Shown piece after piece: positions 16,310-24,581 of a DNA stretch of 64,000 bases (positions within the stretch are counted from its first letter, which is position 1; each line of letters opens with the position of its first letter). Under the pieces are notes generated by a model that saw nothing but the letters and a program-made list of their open reading frames with translations, had not been told where the DNA came from and did not search any database. The stretch covers positions 26,950-90,949 of the forward strand of contig JAJEIQ010000012.1 of assembly GCA_022827905.1 (NCBI GenBank). The letters are read 5' to 3'. Source of the DNA: Pseudomonadales bacterium. Its GTDB lineage: Bacteria > Pseudomonadota > Gammaproteobacteria > Pseudomonadales > Azotimanducaceae. A program made the position numbers and the translations under genes.

Positions 16310-17365
16310 ATGACCAAGCAGGGCCGACTGGCCAACCCGGAAGAGACCTTCATGACCGATCGCCGCTCAGATCCGCGGCTGGCGCAAGCCTTCGCTCTGG
16401 CCGCCGAAGCCGAGGAGGAACTGCCAGCGCCCGCCCCCGGCGCCTCCTATGCAGACTGCTTGGCCTACTGCGCTGAGATGGAAGCGCGCTTTGACCTGCT
16501 CAACCCAATCGCGGAACAGGCCATGCCCGCCTATGCAGGCATCACCAACGCCACCGAGGTCATCCAAGGGGTCGATGGCAACGACATCCCGCTGTACGTG
16601 CATCTGCCCGCGGAGGGCACGCCGCCCGGCCCCTGCGTGGTTCACACCCACGGCGGCGGCATGGTGCTTATGGCCGCCGCCGATCCCGGCTTTCGCCGTT
16701 GGCGCTGCGATCTGGCCAGCGCGGGCTTGCGCGCCGTGGGCGTCGAATTCCGCAACGGCGGCGGCAAACTCGGCAACCATCCATTCCCTGCTGGCCTCAA
16801 TGACTGCGCCAGCGCGGTGCAGTGGGTGCACCGGAACCGCGAGCGCTTGGGCGTGACCGCCATCGTGATCTCCGGCGAGTCCGGCGGCGGCAATCTCTCC
16901 ATCGCCACCACGCTCAAGGCCAAGCAGGAGGGCTGGCTCGATCACATCGACGGCGTCTATGCTTGCTGCCCCTACATCTCCAACGCCTATGCCGAGCCAC
17001 CTGAGGCACTCGCTTCCCTGCGCGAGAACGACGGCTACTCACTGACCTGCGACCAGATGGTCGCCCTGGTGCGGGTCTATGATCCAGCGGGAGAGCACGA
17101 ATCCGACCCGCTCGCCTGGCCACTGCATGCCAGCACGGCGGACTTGAAGGATCTGCCGCCTCATTGCATCTCGGTCAATGAGCTCGATCCGCTGCGGGAC
17201 GAAGGCATCGAGTTCTACCGCAAGCTGAACGCCGCCAAAGTCCGAGCCACTGCGCGAACCGTGCTGGGCACGCCCCATGCCGGGGACCTCATGTACCCCG
17301 ATCTGACCCCCGATCTCTATTTCGAGACCCTGGGATCATTGGTGCGATTTGCGAAGAGCGTTTAG
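16310..17365 (+). CDS. Alpha/beta hydrolase, hormone-sensitive-lipase-type esterase
   Basis: 351 residues from ATG 16310, preceded by GGGAG at 7-nt spacing; a longer frame to 16154 has no such signal. The HSL-family oxyanion motif HGGG lies at 114-117, the nucleophile elbow GESGGG with Ser191, the acid Asp293 in NELDPLRDEG, and His323 in GTPHAGD. It likely hydrolyses short acyl or aryl esters in the cytoplasm (no signal peptide). It is followed closely by putA on the same strand. Confidence 0.93.
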   Translation: MTKQGRLANPEETFMTDRRSDPRLAQAFALAAEAEEELPAPAPGASYADCLAYCAEMEARFDLLNPIAEQAMPAYAGITNATEVIQGVDGNDIPLYVHLPAEGTPPGPCVVHTHGGGMVLMAAADPGFRRWRCDLASAGLRAVGVEFRNGGGKLGNHPFPAGLNDCASAVQWVHRNRERLGVTAIVISGESGGGNLSIATTLKAKQEGWLDHIDGVYACCPYISNAYAEPPEALASLRENDGYSLTCDQMVALVRVYDPAGEHESDPLAWPLHASTADLKDLPPHCISVNELDPLRDEGIEFYRKLNAAKVRATARTVLGTPHAGDLMYPDLTPDLYFETLGSLVRFAKSV

Positions 17366-17455
17366 GCGGCCTCCACTCTGAAAAGTAGTGTCCAAATACG
17401 CGGCGCCATCCGCAGCGCATCGCTGCTGGACGAACGCCGCTCGGTCCAGAACCTG

Positions 17456-20400
17456 GTGCGGGAGGCCAAGGGGGGGCTGAACGGAGCGGCCCGGCGCGAA
17501 GCGCTGGACCAAGCCCGGGCGCTGGTCGAGCGCTGCCGGGCGGCCGGCCACCGCGCCGGCACGCTGGACGCCTTTCTCTTGGAATTCGGCCTGTCCAACG
17601 ACGAAGGCGTGACCTTGCTGTGCCTGGCGGAGGCGCTGCTGCGGATTCCCGACCAGCGCACCGCCGATGCGTTGATCGCCGAAAAGGTTCGCTCCGGGGA
17701 CTGGAGCGCCCACATCGGCCACTCCCGTTCCTTGTTCGTAAACGTCTCGGTTTGGGGCCTGATGCTCACCGGGCGCCTGGTCACGCCGCCCCCGGATGTC
17801 GAAGCCAACCCTCAAGCTTGGCTGCACCACCTCGCCAGCCGATTGGGCGAACCGGTGGTGCGGGCGGCGGTTGCCCAAGCCATGCGCATCCTGGGCGGGC
17901 AGTACGTGCTCGGACGCACCTTGGACGAGGCCTTGCGGCGCGGGCGGTCGCTGACGGACCGGCCGGTCAGCGGTTTCTCCTACGACATGCTCGGCGAAGC
18001 CGCGCGAACCGACGCCGATGCCGAACGCTACTTCGAGGCCTACGCCGATGCGATCGACACGCTCGGCCAAGCCGAGCCCAGCGCCCCGCCGGAGGCAGCC
18101 GAGGGCGTGTCGGTCAAGCTCTCCGCCCTGCATCCCCGATTCGAGCAGCGCCAGCGCGGGCGGGTGCTTGACGAACTGGCGCCCAAGCTCAAGGCCTTGG
18201 CATTGCAGGCCAAGCGGCATGGCCTGCAGTTCACCCTCGACGCCGAGGAGGCCTCAAGGCTTGAGCTCAACCTGGATCTTTTCGAGGGTCTCGCCCAGGA
18301 TTCTGAACTGGCTGACTGGCCGGGCCTCGGCTTCGTCCTGCAGGCGTACCAGAAGCGCGCGCCCTTGGTGGCGGATTGGTTGGTGGCGCTGGCGGCCCGC
18401 ACCGGGCACCGGTTCGCGGTGCGGTTGGTCAAGGGCGCTTACTGGGATGCCGAGATCAAACGGGCCCAGGAACTGGGGCTGCCCGACTACCCAGTCTTTA
18501 CCCGCAAAGCCCACACCGATCTTTGCTACGAAGTGTGCGCCGCCCGCCTGCTGGCTGCGCCGGAAGCGGTCTTCCCGCAATTCGCGACCCACAACGCGCA
18601 CACCCTGAGCACGGTCCTGCAACTGGCCGGGCAGGCCGCGGGCTTTGAATTCCAACGGCTGCACGGCATGGGTCAGTTGCTCTACGCCGAACTGCGGGAA
18701 GCCGTGCGCCTGCGGGTTTACGCCCCGGTCGGCTCGCACCGGGACTTGCTCCCCTACTTGGTGCGTCGGCTCCTGGAAAACGGAGCCAACAGCTCCTTCG
18801 TCAATCGCTTCCTGGACCGTGAGGCGCCGGTGCATGAACTGGTGGGGGATCCCTTGCAAAGCACCGTCGCCGAGGGCGGCGCCCGGCATCCGAAGATTCC
18901 CGCGCCGCCCAATCTGTACCGCCACGCCGGGGAGGAGCGGACCAACGCCAAGGGATGCGATCTCGATGACCCGGCCGAGCTCGAAGCCCTGACCAGCGCC
19001 ATGGACGAGGCCTCGCAACGCCCCCATCATGCCGGGCCCATCGTCGGCGGCGCGCTCCGCCACGCGGATGGCGTGCCGGTTTTCAGTCCCACCGACCGGC
19101 GCCGCCACCTGGGCACGGTGGCGCAATCCACCGATTCGGACATCGACACGGCCCTGGAACGCGCCGCCGCGGCGCAACCGGCTTGGGACGAACAGCGCGG
19201 CGCCGAGCGGGCGGCCGTTCTGGAGCGGGCCGCGGACCGGCTTGAGTCCCACTGCGCCGAGCTGATGGGCCTGATCGTGGCCGAAGCCGGCCGCACCGTC
19301 GCCGATGCGCTGGCCGAGGTGCGCGAGGCGGTGGATTTCTGCCGCTACTACGGCATGCAGGCAAAGCGGGGATTCGACCGCCCCAAGGGGCTGCCCGGCC
19401 CCACCGGCGAGACCAATCAACTGAGCCTGCATGGCCGCGGCACCTTCCTTTGCATCAGCCCGTGGAACTTTCCGTTGGCGATTTTCGTCGGCCAGACCGC
19501 CGCCGCCCTCGCTGCGGGCAACAGCGTCGTCGCCAAGCCCGCCGAACAAACCGGCTTGGTCGCCGCCGCAGCCACTAGGCTGCTGCATGCAGCAGGCGTT
19601 CCGGAGGACGCGCTGCATCTGCTGCCGGGCGACGGCCAGGTCGGGGACGCCCTAGTTGGCGATTTGCGGGTCGCGGGGGTGGCCTTCACCGGCTCGACGG
19701 CGACGGCTCGAACCATCAACCGGAGGCTGGCTGAGCGCCCGGGGCCAATCACCCCGCTGATCGCGGAAACCGGCGGCCAAAACGCCATGCTGGTGGATTC
19801 GACGGCGCTGCCCGAGCAGGTGGTGGATGACGTCATCGCTTCCGCGTTCCACAGCGCCGGGCAAAGATGCTCCGCGCTGCGCATTCTCTGCCTGCAGGAG
19901 GAGATCGCCGACGACGTGTTGCGGATGTTGGCCGGCGCGATGCAAGCACTCGTCATCGGCGATCCTTCGGATCCAGCCACGGACGTTGGTCCCGTCATCG
20001 ACTCCCGCGCCTTGGAAGCCCTTGAAACCCATGTGGCGACCCTGAATCGCAGGGCGCGCCGGGTTGCGGCCTGCGAACTACCGGCCAAGTGCCGACACGG
20101 CACCTTCTTCGCGCCCTGCGCCTACGAAATCGACGCCGTCGAACAGCTTGAGGCGGAGGTCTTTGGCCCCGTGCTGCACGTGGTGCGCTACCCGCGCCGG
20201 AATCTGGACGCCCTGATAGAGGCCATCAACCGCACCGGCTACGGCTTGACCTTAGGCGTGCACAGCCGCATGGACGGCTTCGCCGACGAGGCATTCGTCA
20301 AGGCGCTGGCCGGCAACGTGTACGTCAACCGCAACATGGTCGGCGCCGTCGTGGGGGTCAACCCCTTCGGCGGCCGCGGCCTCTCCGGGACCGGACCCAA

Positions 20401-20500
20401 GGCGGGCGGGCCCCACTACCTGCCGCGCTTCGCCGTCGAGCGAACCCGAACCGACAACGTCGCCGCCAAGGGCGGCAACGCCGACCTGATGAACTTGTAG
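17456..20500 (+). CDS. putA: Bifunctional proline dehydrogenase / glutamate-semialdehyde dehydrogenase; true start unclear
   Basis: It oxidises proline to glutamate via pyrroline-5-carboxylate. The proline dehydrogenase barrel is shown by RLVKGAYWDAEIKRAQ, THNAHTLSTV and a VRRLLENGANSSFVNRF end. The aldehyde dehydrogenase shows SPWNFPLAIF, AFTGSTATA, ETGGQN and the catalytic Cys805 in GQRCSA, ending NPFGGRGLSGTGPKAGG. There is no N-terminal DNA-binding domain. GTG 17456 is the first standard start, but PutA-like sequence (IRGAIRSASLLDERRSVQNL) continues in frame up to the esterase stop at 17363-17365 with only CTG 17378 or ATA 17396 as possible starts. Confidence 0.93.
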   Translation: MREAKGGLNGAARREALDQARALVERCRAAGHRAGTLDAFLLEFGLSNDEGVTLLCLAEALLRIPDQRTADALIAEKVRSGDWSAHIGHSRSLFVNVSVWGLMLTGRLVTPPPDVEANPQAWLHHLASRLGEPVVRAAVAQAMRILGGQYVLGRTLDEALRRGRSLTDRPVSGFSYDMLGEAARTDADAERYFEAYADAIDTLGQAEPSAPPEAAEGVSVKLSALHPRFEQRQRGRVLDELAPKLKALALQAKRHGLQFTLDAEEASRLELNLDLFEGLAQDSELADWPGLGFVLQAYQKRAPLVADWLVALAARTGHRFAVRLVKGAYWDAEIKRAQELGLPDYPVFTRKAHTDLCYEVCAARLLAAPEAVFPQFATHNAHTLSTVLQLAGQAAGFEFQRLHGMGQLLYAELREAVRLRVYAPVGSHRDLLPYLVRRLLENGANSSFVNRFLDREAPVHELVGDPLQSTVAEGGARHPKIPAPPNLYRHAGEERTNAKGCDLDDPAELEALTSAMDEASQRPHHAGPIVGGALRHADGVPVFSPTDRRRHLGTVAQSTDSDIDTALERAAAAQPAWDEQRGAERAAVLERAADRLESHCAELMGLIVAEAGRTVADALAEVREAVDFCRYYGMQAKRGFDRPKGLPGPTGETNQLSLHGRGTFLCISPWNFPLAIFVGQTAAALAAGNSVVAKPAEQTGLVAAAATRLLHAAGVPEDALHLLPGDGQVGDALVGDLRVAGVAFTGSTATARTINRRLAERPGPITPLIAETGGQNAMLVDSTALPEQVVDDVIASAFHSAGQRCSALRILCLQEEIADDVLRMLAGAMQALVIGDPSDPATDVGPVIDSRALEALETHVATLNRRARRVAACELPAKCRHGTFFAPCAYEIDAVEQLEAEVFGPVLHVVRYPRRNLDALIEAINRTGYGLTLGVHSRMDGFADEAFVKALAGNVYVNRNMVGAVVGVNPFGGRGLSGTGPKAGGPHYLPRFAVERTRTDNVAAKGGNADLMNL

Positions 20501-20571
20501 TCAAATCCCCCACTGGACTAGTCCGCCCGTTTCGGGGCAAAGTGCGCCCTCGACCACCGATCCCGCACACC

Positions 20572-21927
20572 ATGAGAACACGGATTTGCGCACTGCTGGC
20601 CGTCATGCAGGCTGGCTTGGCCGTCGCCGCGGCGCCTTACGAGTCCACCTACGTCCCGCAGCCGACGGAGGCCACGTTGATACTGGGCGTGGCGGTGTTT
20701 ACGGGCGACGGCGGCGCGCTCGACCGGGCGGACGTGCTGCTGAAGGACGGGCGCATCGCGGCCATCGCCGAATACGGCACCCCGGCGGCGGACCTTCAGA
20801 CCACGCGGGTGATTGACGGCAGCGGCAAGTGGCTCACCCCGGGCGTCATCGACGTCCACTCCCATCTCGGCGTCTATCCGTCGCCCGGCGTGGCATCGAC
20901 CAGCGACGGCAACGAAATGACCGCCGCCAACACCGCCGAGGTCTGGGCGGAACACTCCGTCTGGACGCAGGATCCGCAATTCGGCTTGGCGTTGGCCGGG
21001 GGCGTGACCACCCTGCACATCCTGCCCGGCAGCGCCAACCTGTTCGGCGGACGGGGCGTCACGCTCAAGAACGTCCCCGCCCGCACGATGCAGGACATGA
21101 AGTTCCCAGGCGCGCCGCACAGCCTGAAGATGGCCTGCGGCGAGAATCCGAAGCGGGTTTACGGCGAACGCATGCAGGCGCCCATGACGCGCATGGGCAA
21201 CGTGGCCGGCTACCGCGCCGCCTGGGCGGAGGCGGCCGCCTATCGGGACCAGCGCCAGCAGTTCGAGTCCGGTGAGGCGGAGGCGCCTCCAGAGCGCAAT
21301 CTGACGCTGGACACCCTAGCCGCAGTGCTCGACGGGGAGATCCTGGTGCACAACCACTGCTACCGGGCCGACGAGATGGCGGTGATGATGGACGTCGCCC
21401 AAGAATTCGGCTACGCCATCACCGCCTTCCATCACGCCGTGGAGTCCTACAAGATCGCCGACCTGCTGGCCGAGGCGAACATCTGCTCGGCCGTGTGGGC
21501 GGACTGGTGGGGCTTCAAGCTGGAGGCCTTCGACGGGGTCTCCCAGAACGCCGCCTTAATCCACGCGGCCGGGGCCTGCGCCATCATCCACTCGGACTCG
21601 GCCGAGGGCATTCAGCGGCTCAACCAGGAAACCGCCAAGGCCGTGGCCGCCGGACGACGCATGGGCATGGCCATCAGTGATGCCGAAGCCATGGCCTGGA
21701 TCACCGGCAACGCCGCCAAGGCCTTGGGGCTGGATGACGAGACCGGCACCTTAAGCGTCGGCAAGGCGGCCGACGCCGTGCTCTGGGACCGCCATCCGTT
21801 CAGCGTTTACGCCCGCGCCGAAAAGGTCTGGATCGACGGCCACCTGTACTACGACCGCGCCGACCCAGCGCGCCAGCCGGTCAGCGACTTCGATCTGGGT
21901 CAAACGGTGGCCGGGGGAGAACGATGA
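20572..21927 (+). CDS. Exported metal-dependent amidohydrolase
   Basis: 451 residues from ATG 20572, with a signal peptide ending near AVAA-APYE (about residue 20). The amidohydrolase metal motif is intact: GVIDVHSHLG with His96 and His98. Later ligands are plausible in LVHNHCYRADEM, TAFHHAVESYK and IHSDSAEGIQRL. The C-terminal strand VGKAADAVLWDRHPF is typical of imidazolonepropionase-like amidohydrolases. The substrate is unknown; the location is probably periplasmic. It overlaps the second amidohydrolase gene by ATGA, suggesting a two-subunit enzyme. Confidence 0.9.
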   Translation: MRTRICALLAVMQAGLAVAAAPYESTYVPQPTEATLILGVAVFTGDGGALDRADVLLKDGRIAAIAEYGTPAADLQTTRVIDGSGKWLTPGVIDVHSHLGVYPSPGVASTSDGNEMTAANTAEVWAEHSVWTQDPQFGLALAGGVTTLHILPGSANLFGGRGVTLKNVPARTMQDMKFPGAPHSLKMACGENPKRVYGERMQAPMTRMGNVAGYRAAWAEAAAYRDQRQQFESGEAEAPPERNLTLDTLAAVLDGEILVHNHCYRADEMAVMMDVAQEFGYAITAFHHAVESYKIADLLAEANICSAVWADWWGFKLEAFDGVSQNAALIHAAGACAIIHSDSAEGIQRLNQETAKAVAAGRRMGMAISDAEAMAWITGNAAKALGLDDETGTLSVGKAADAVLWDRHPFSVYARAEKVWIDGHLYYDRADPARQPVSDFDLGQTVAGGER

Positions 21928-23192
21928 AAGCCGGTTGCCGATTTATCGCCATGGGTTCCATGAGCGCTGCCGCCTGGCTGCTTTGGCTGCTGGCCACGCC
22001 GGGCTGGGCGGAACTGGCCATCGTCGGCGCCCGGGTGTACACCGTGGCGGCGCCCGAACCCCTTGAGAACGCCACCGTGCTGGTCGCCAACGGGCGCATT
22101 GAGCAGGTGGGCGTGGAACTGCCGGTGCCTTTTGAGTATCGGCGCATCGACGCCGCCGGCAAGATCGTCACGCCCGCCCTCATCGAGTCCTACAGCCACT
22201 TCGGGCTGATCGAGATCGAGGGGGAGGCGACCACCAACGACGCCTCCTTGCTGGAATACCCCCTAGGACCCGGATTCGACGTAAGCTTAGCGCTGAATCC
22301 GGCCTCCACGCTCATCGCCGTCAACCGCATGGACGGCGTCAGCCGGGCCATCACCGCGCCGCGGCCGGGGGTGGACGCGCTGGCCGGACTGGCCGCCTCC
22401 GTGAGTCTCGGCACTGGCCGTTTTCTCCTGGAGCCGAAAACGGCGCTGTTCGGCCACATCGGCGCGGCCAGCGCGGAACTGGCCGGCGGCAGCCGCGCCG
22501 CGGTGATGCAGCGCCTGGGCCGTGCATTGGATGAAGCCGCCCGGTTCAGTCCAAGCCGCTACCGGCCGGGGCCGGGCGACTACAGTCGCCACGATATGGC
22601 CGCACTCAAGACATATCTCCGCTCCGGCAAGCCGCTGGTGTTGGCGGTGGACCGGGCGGCGGAGATTCGACGGGCGATCAGCCTCGCCGGGGCTCACGAC
22701 CTGCGGCTTATCGTGTTGGGCGGCGCCGAAGCTTGGCGGGTGCGTGACGCACTGGCCGCCGTCGGCGCCGCGGTCATCGTGCGCACCCACGACAACCTGC
22801 CGCGCAGCTTCGAGACCTTGGGGGCTCGCCTCGACAATGCCGCCCTGCTGCACGAGGCTGGGGTGGACGTGGTCTTCACCGCCGCCGAAACCCACAACGC
22901 GCGCAACCTGCGGCAACTGGCGGGCAACGCCGTCGCCTACGGGCTGCCGTGGAGCGCCGCCCTGGACGGCCTGACCCGGCGGGCAGCGCAAGTCTGGGGC
23001 ATGGATGACGTGGGCACCCTAACCCCAGGCTCGGCAGCCGACCTCGTGGTCTGGACCGGCGACCCCTTGGAACTGACCACTTGGGCGGAGCAGGTCATCA
23101 TCGACGGCCAAGCAATGCCCATGCAGTCCCGCCAGACGCAGCTCTTCGAACGCTACAAAGACCTCTCCAAGCCCTACGGCTATCCGCGCTAG
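21924..23192 (+). CDS. Exported amidohydrolase-fold protein lacking the HxH metal motif
   Basis: 422 residues, with a signal peptide ending near GWA-EL. The fold is that of the preceding amidohydrolase (TPALIESYSHFGL, then a GSAADLVVWTGDPLE tail), but the canonical DxHxH is degraded to Glu88-Ser-Tyr90-Ser-His92, with only the last His kept. It is translationally coupled to the intact paralogue and may be a non-catalytic partner, or it may use an altered metal site. Both options are inference. Confidence 0.88.
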   Translation: MKAGCRFIAMGSMSAAAWLLWLLATPGWAELAIVGARVYTVAAPEPLENATVLVANGRIEQVGVELPVPFEYRRIDAAGKIVTPALIESYSHFGLIEIEGEATTNDASLLEYPLGPGFDVSLALNPASTLIAVNRMDGVSRAITAPRPGVDALAGLAASVSLGTGRFLLEPKTALFGHIGAASAELAGGSRAAVMQRLGRALDEAARFSPSRYRPGPGDYSRHDMAALKTYLRSGKPLVLAVDRAAEIRRAISLAGAHDLRLIVLGGAEAWRVRDALAAVGAAVIVRTHDNLPRSFETLGARLDNAALLHEAGVDVVFTAAETHNARNLRQLAGNAVAYGLPWSAALDGLTRRAAQVWGMDDVGTLTPGSAADLVVWTGDPLELTTWAEQVIIDGQAMPMQSRQTQLFERYKDLSKPYGYPR

Positions 23193-23196
23193 ACGC

Positions 23197-23240
23197 CGAG
23201 TTGCGCAGCAACTCGAACGCTTGGCCTTCTAGGCCAAGCG
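23197..23240. terminator. Two adjacent hairpins between convergent genes
   Basis: CGAGTTGC-GCA-GCAACTCG (23197-23215) is followed by CGCTTGGCC-TTCTA-GGCCAAGCG (23218-23240), whose loop holds the MFS stop codon. Both stems are perfect. No T-tract is present, so factor-independent termination is uncertain. The first hairpin recurs near 39032. Confidence 0.55.
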
Positions 23241-24437
23241 CGGCTTAAGCAGGCTGATGGCGGCGGCGCTGGGCACCAGCAGGGCGCTTAGGGCCAGCCA
23301 AGCCAGGTCGTAGCTGCCGGTGGTGTCGCGCAGGTAGCCGGCAATCCAGGGGCCCACCGCGGCCAGGGTGGTGAACGGGCCAATCATGCCCATCACTTGG
23401 CCGAAGGTGCGGATATCGAAGTTCTGGCTTACCAGGGCGCCGAGCAGGGGCAGGAATCCGCCGGCGACGAAGCCGAGCAGGCCGCAGACCAGGACCAAGG
23501 CGAAGTAGCTCAAATCCAGCAGCATCAGGCCCAGGGCGACGCCGAGGCCGACGACGGTGAGCAGAAACAGCGCCCGTATGTCCCAGCGGTCGGCCATGGC
23601 GCCGAAAAAGATCTTGGCGGCAATCATCACCAAGGCCATCACCGACACTAGGTAGGCCGCGGACTGGGCGTCGATGCCCAGGTCGCTGGCGTAAGGGCCG
23701 AGATTCTGCTGCGCCCCGCCGAACGCCGTGGCCAAGGGAGTGAAGGCGAGCACGGTCAGCCAGAAGACCCGCTGGCGTAGGATGTTCAAGGTGGCCGTGG
23801 ACGGGACCGGCCCGCCATCCCGGTGGCCGTCGCCGCCAGTCCCTTCAACCGCCCCAAGCCCCGCGCTGGGCGCGTTGCGAACCAGCAGCCAGACCGGTGG
23901 GACGATGAGGAGCACGACGATCAGCGCCAGCCAGTCATTGGCCGCCCGCCAGCCGATCTCCGCGTGCAGCCCGGTGACCAGCGGCGGCACCAGGAAGCCG
24001 CCGATCGAGGTGCCGATGGTGACCACGCCCAAGGCGGTGCCGCGCCGGCGGGCGAACCACCTCGCCGCCAAGGTCTGCCCGGCCAGCGGGCCGGCCAGCA
24101 GCAGCCCGGCCACGATGAGCGTGCCGTACACCAGGTTCAGATGCCACAGCGCCCCGGCGCGCCCAGCCAGCAGCAAGCCGGCGGCGAGGCACAGGGCCCC
24201 GGCGATGATCAAGCCGCGCAGCGACAGCCGGTCCACCGCCCGTCCGGCCAGCGGCGAGAGCAGCCCCATGGCCACCTGCAAGGTGATGAACACCGTCATC
24301 ACTTCGCTGCGCCCGACAGTGAATTCCGCCGACCAAGGCGCCACCCAAAAGGTGAACGAATAGATGCCGACGCCGAAGGTCACGGCCTGAAACAGCATTG
24401 CGACGGCCAGAACGTTCCAACCGTGGTACCAAGGCAT
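23229..24437 (-). CDS. MFS transporter (monocarboxylate-porter-like)
   Basis: 402 residues from ATG 24437, preceded by GGGAG at good spacing; the much longer open frame upstream is only the shadow of gyrA. About 12 hydrophobic segments are visible, beginning GWNVLAVAMLFQAVTFGVGIYSF. The pattern of a short N-terminus (MPWYHGWN), the LAGRAVDRLSLR loop and the GAMADRWDIR loop between helices is that of the major facilitator superfamily, closest in look to the monocarboxylate/oxalate type. The substrate is not determinable. It is divergent from gyrA. Confidence 0.9.
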   Translation of the reverse strand: MPWYHGWNVLAVAMLFQAVTFGVGIYSFTFWVAPWSAEFTVGRSEVMTVFITLQVAMGLLSPLAGRAVDRLSLRGLIIAGALCLAAGLLLAGRAGALWHLNLVYGTLIVAGLLLAGPLAGQTLAARWFARRRGTALGVVTIGTSIGGFLVPPLVTGLHAEIGWRAANDWLALIVVLLIVPPVWLLVRNAPSAGLGAVEGTGGDGHRDGGPVPSTATLNILRQRVFWLTVLAFTPLATAFGGAQQNLGPYASDLGIDAQSAAYLVSVMALVMIAAKIFFGAMADRWDIRALFLLTVVGLGVALGLMLLDLSYFALVLVCGLLGFVAGGFLPLLGALVSQNFDIRTFGQVMGMIGPFTTLAAVGPWIAGYLRDTTGSYDLAWLALSALLVPSAAAISLLKPRLA

Positions 24438-24548
24438 GGGGCTCTCCCGGCTTGAAGTCCGAACGGGCGATGCGCGAATCGCCCATGGAGCACTAGATGA
24501 TAGCCCGAAAAGACCATCCGGCTTCGCCTTCCCGGCGTCAGTCCGTGC

Positions 24549-24554
24549 TAAAAT
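24549..24554 (+). promoter_or_regulatory. Possible -10 element for gyrA
   Basis: TAAAAT within the partly palindromic GTGCTAAAATTTGCAC, about 28 nt before ATG 24582. No convincing -35 is visible. Confidence 0.25.
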
Positions 24555-24581
24555 TTGCACCCTTTGGGGAACCGCATCTCC

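Noticed and set aside
17389..17487. Frameshift at the 7-G run as explanation for the putA start
   Set aside because: The alternative frame starting at GTG 17389 does not look like PutA, whereas the existing frame does on both sides of the G run, so no frameshift is needed there.
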